From assembly GCA_964457335.1 (NCBI GenBank), contig CAYWGD010000015.1:32997-96996 (forward strand): a DNA stretch of 64,000 nt, written 5' to 3'. Numbering within the stretch: the first letter of the stretch is position 1; every line of letters starts with the position of its first letter. Positions 63,163 to 64,000 of this stretch are shown in pieces. The position numbers were made by a program, and so were the translations under genes. The DNA comes from CAJBVW01 sp964457335. GTDB lineage: Bacteria > Myxococcota_A > UBA796 > SXON01. The notes under the pieces were generated by a model. It saw only the letters and a program-made list of their open reading frames with translations. It did not search any database and was not told the DNA's origin.

Positions 63163-63935
63163 AGCTCACCCTCAACGTCTGGCGCCAGAAGAACGGTCGC
63201 TCCAAGGGGAGCTTCGAGACGTACCAGCTCGACGGCGTCTCCGAGCACATGTCGTTCCTCGAGATGCTCGACGTGCTCAACGAGAAGCTCCAGACCGAAG
63301 GGAAGGAGCCGGTCGCGTTCGAGCACGACTGCCGCGAGGGCATCTGCGGGAGCTGCGGCTTCATGATCGACGGCCGGCCGCACGGGCCGATGCCGCGTAC
63401 GACCGTGTGCCAGCTGCACATGCGCGTGTTCAAGGACGGCGACGAGGTCACCCTCGAGCCCTTCCGCGCCACCGCCTTCCCCGTCCTCAAGGATCTCGTG
63501 GTCGACCGCAGCGCGTTCGACCACATCGTCGCGGCGGGCGGCTTCATCAGCGTGAACACGGGCAACGCGCAGGACGCCAACAACATCCCCGTCCCCAAGC
63601 GCGCCGCCGACAAGTCCTTCGACAACGCCGCGTGCATCGGCTGCGGCGCATGCGTGGCGGCCTGCCCCAACGCGGCGGCCATGCTCTTCACGAGCGCCAA
63701 GATGCAGCACCTGAACCTGCTGCCCCAGGGCGAGCCCGAGAAGTACGAGCGCGCGAACAACATGGTCCTCCAGATGGACAAGGAGGGCTTCGGCCACTGC
63801 ACCTGGCACGGCGAGTGCGCGGAGGCCTGCCCGAAGGGCATCCCGCTGACGAGCATCGCGGCGATGAACCGCGACTACACCGTGGCCAACGTGTTCCGCA
63901 CCCCCCACGCTTCCGGCGAGGGCGAGGGCGGCTAG
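63159..63935 (+). CDS. sdhB: succinate dehydrogenase iron-sulfur subunit
   Basis: A 258-residue subunit. The [2Fe-2S] ligands are in CREGICGSCGF (about 58-68) with a further Cys in TTVCQLH. The [4Fe-4S] motif is CIGCGACVAAC, and the [3Fe-4S] site includes CTWHGECAEACPKGIP. It starts with GTG at 63159, overlapping the sdhA stop by four bases. It passes electrons from the flavin to the quinone at sdhC. It ends 65 bases before the window end. Confidence 0.96.
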
Positions 63936-63945
63936 GCCTCCGGGG

Positions 63946-64000
<55 letters not shown>

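Overview
This is a 64 kb high-GC chromosomal segment, gene-dense on both strands, most likely from a member of the Myxococcota (formerly Deltaproteobacteria, Polyangia-like). The evidence is indirect. There are several lipoproteins with Asp/Thr- or Asp/Ala-rich linkers behind the lipobox, a long Pro-rich PEGA-domain protein, a MEDS-domain protein, an ASPIC/UnbV FG-GAP lipoprotein, a large NAD-type glutamate dehydrogenase, an aerobic cytochrome oxidase operon with two subunit III genes, and several conserved unknowns of a type I associate with myxobacteria. No rRNA, tRNA, CRISPR array, transposase, integrase or plasmid function was seen. The genes look like core or housekeeping genes. No gene-free stretch exceeds 300 bases; the longest (7013-7264, 18840-19083, 21966-22260, 40296-40533) are treated under features where something is visible. 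The region 7013-7264, upstream of the cytochrome oxidase operon, shows no convincing promoter or RNA to me.

Region 1 (1-10.5 kb) is aerobic respiration. After an Asp-box lipoprotein and a monoheme cytochrome c, a minus-strand operon (7012 down to 1982) encodes a diheme cytochrome c, a 37-residue membrane peptide, oxidase subunits II, I, III and IV, a second subunit III, and a 59-residue CPVC protein. The heme A genes ctaA-ctaB, a SURF1 assembly factor, a cysteine-free ribosomal protein S18 and a [2Fe-2S] ferredoxin lie upstream on the same strand.

Region 2 (10.6-29.8 kb) is mixed housekeeping. It holds a tandem-domain dCTP deaminase, MalQ, a tiny basic protein, a RelA/SpoT-like unknown, a membrane protein, Mfd, an orphan phage/contractile-injection tail-tube protein with a clear terminator, a PmbA/TldD-family protein and a phosphoesterase. 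These are followed by the glutamate dehydrogenase, a histidine phosphatase, a thioesterase, Maf and a YggS-type PLP protein.

Region 3 (29.8-44 kb) has a four-gene overlapping cluster ending in the PEGA protein, a Wzt-like ABC ATPase with a glycosyltransferase, and an FAD oxidoreductase paired with a membrane polyferredoxin. It also has the MEDS protein, a secreted barrel-like protein, an AarF/UbiB kinase-like protein and a diheme cytochrome.

Region 4 (44-55 kb) has Asp-rich lipoproteins, a maltose-type ABC importer in which the binding protein and first permease are one polypeptide, and a four-gene polyphosphate-polymerase operon (VTC domain, DUF4956, HlyD-type adaptor, signal-peptidase-like protein without its catalytic pair).

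Region 5 (55-64 kb) is central metabolism: a molybdopterin oxidoreductase, ndk, sucDC and gltA on the minus strand, and sdhCAB on the plus strand. The window ends in 46 consecutive G residues, which I regard as an assembly artefact. The respiratory parts fit together: citrate synthase, succinyl-CoA synthetase and succinate dehydrogenase feed an aerobic chain ending in the aa3-type oxidase at the other end of the window.
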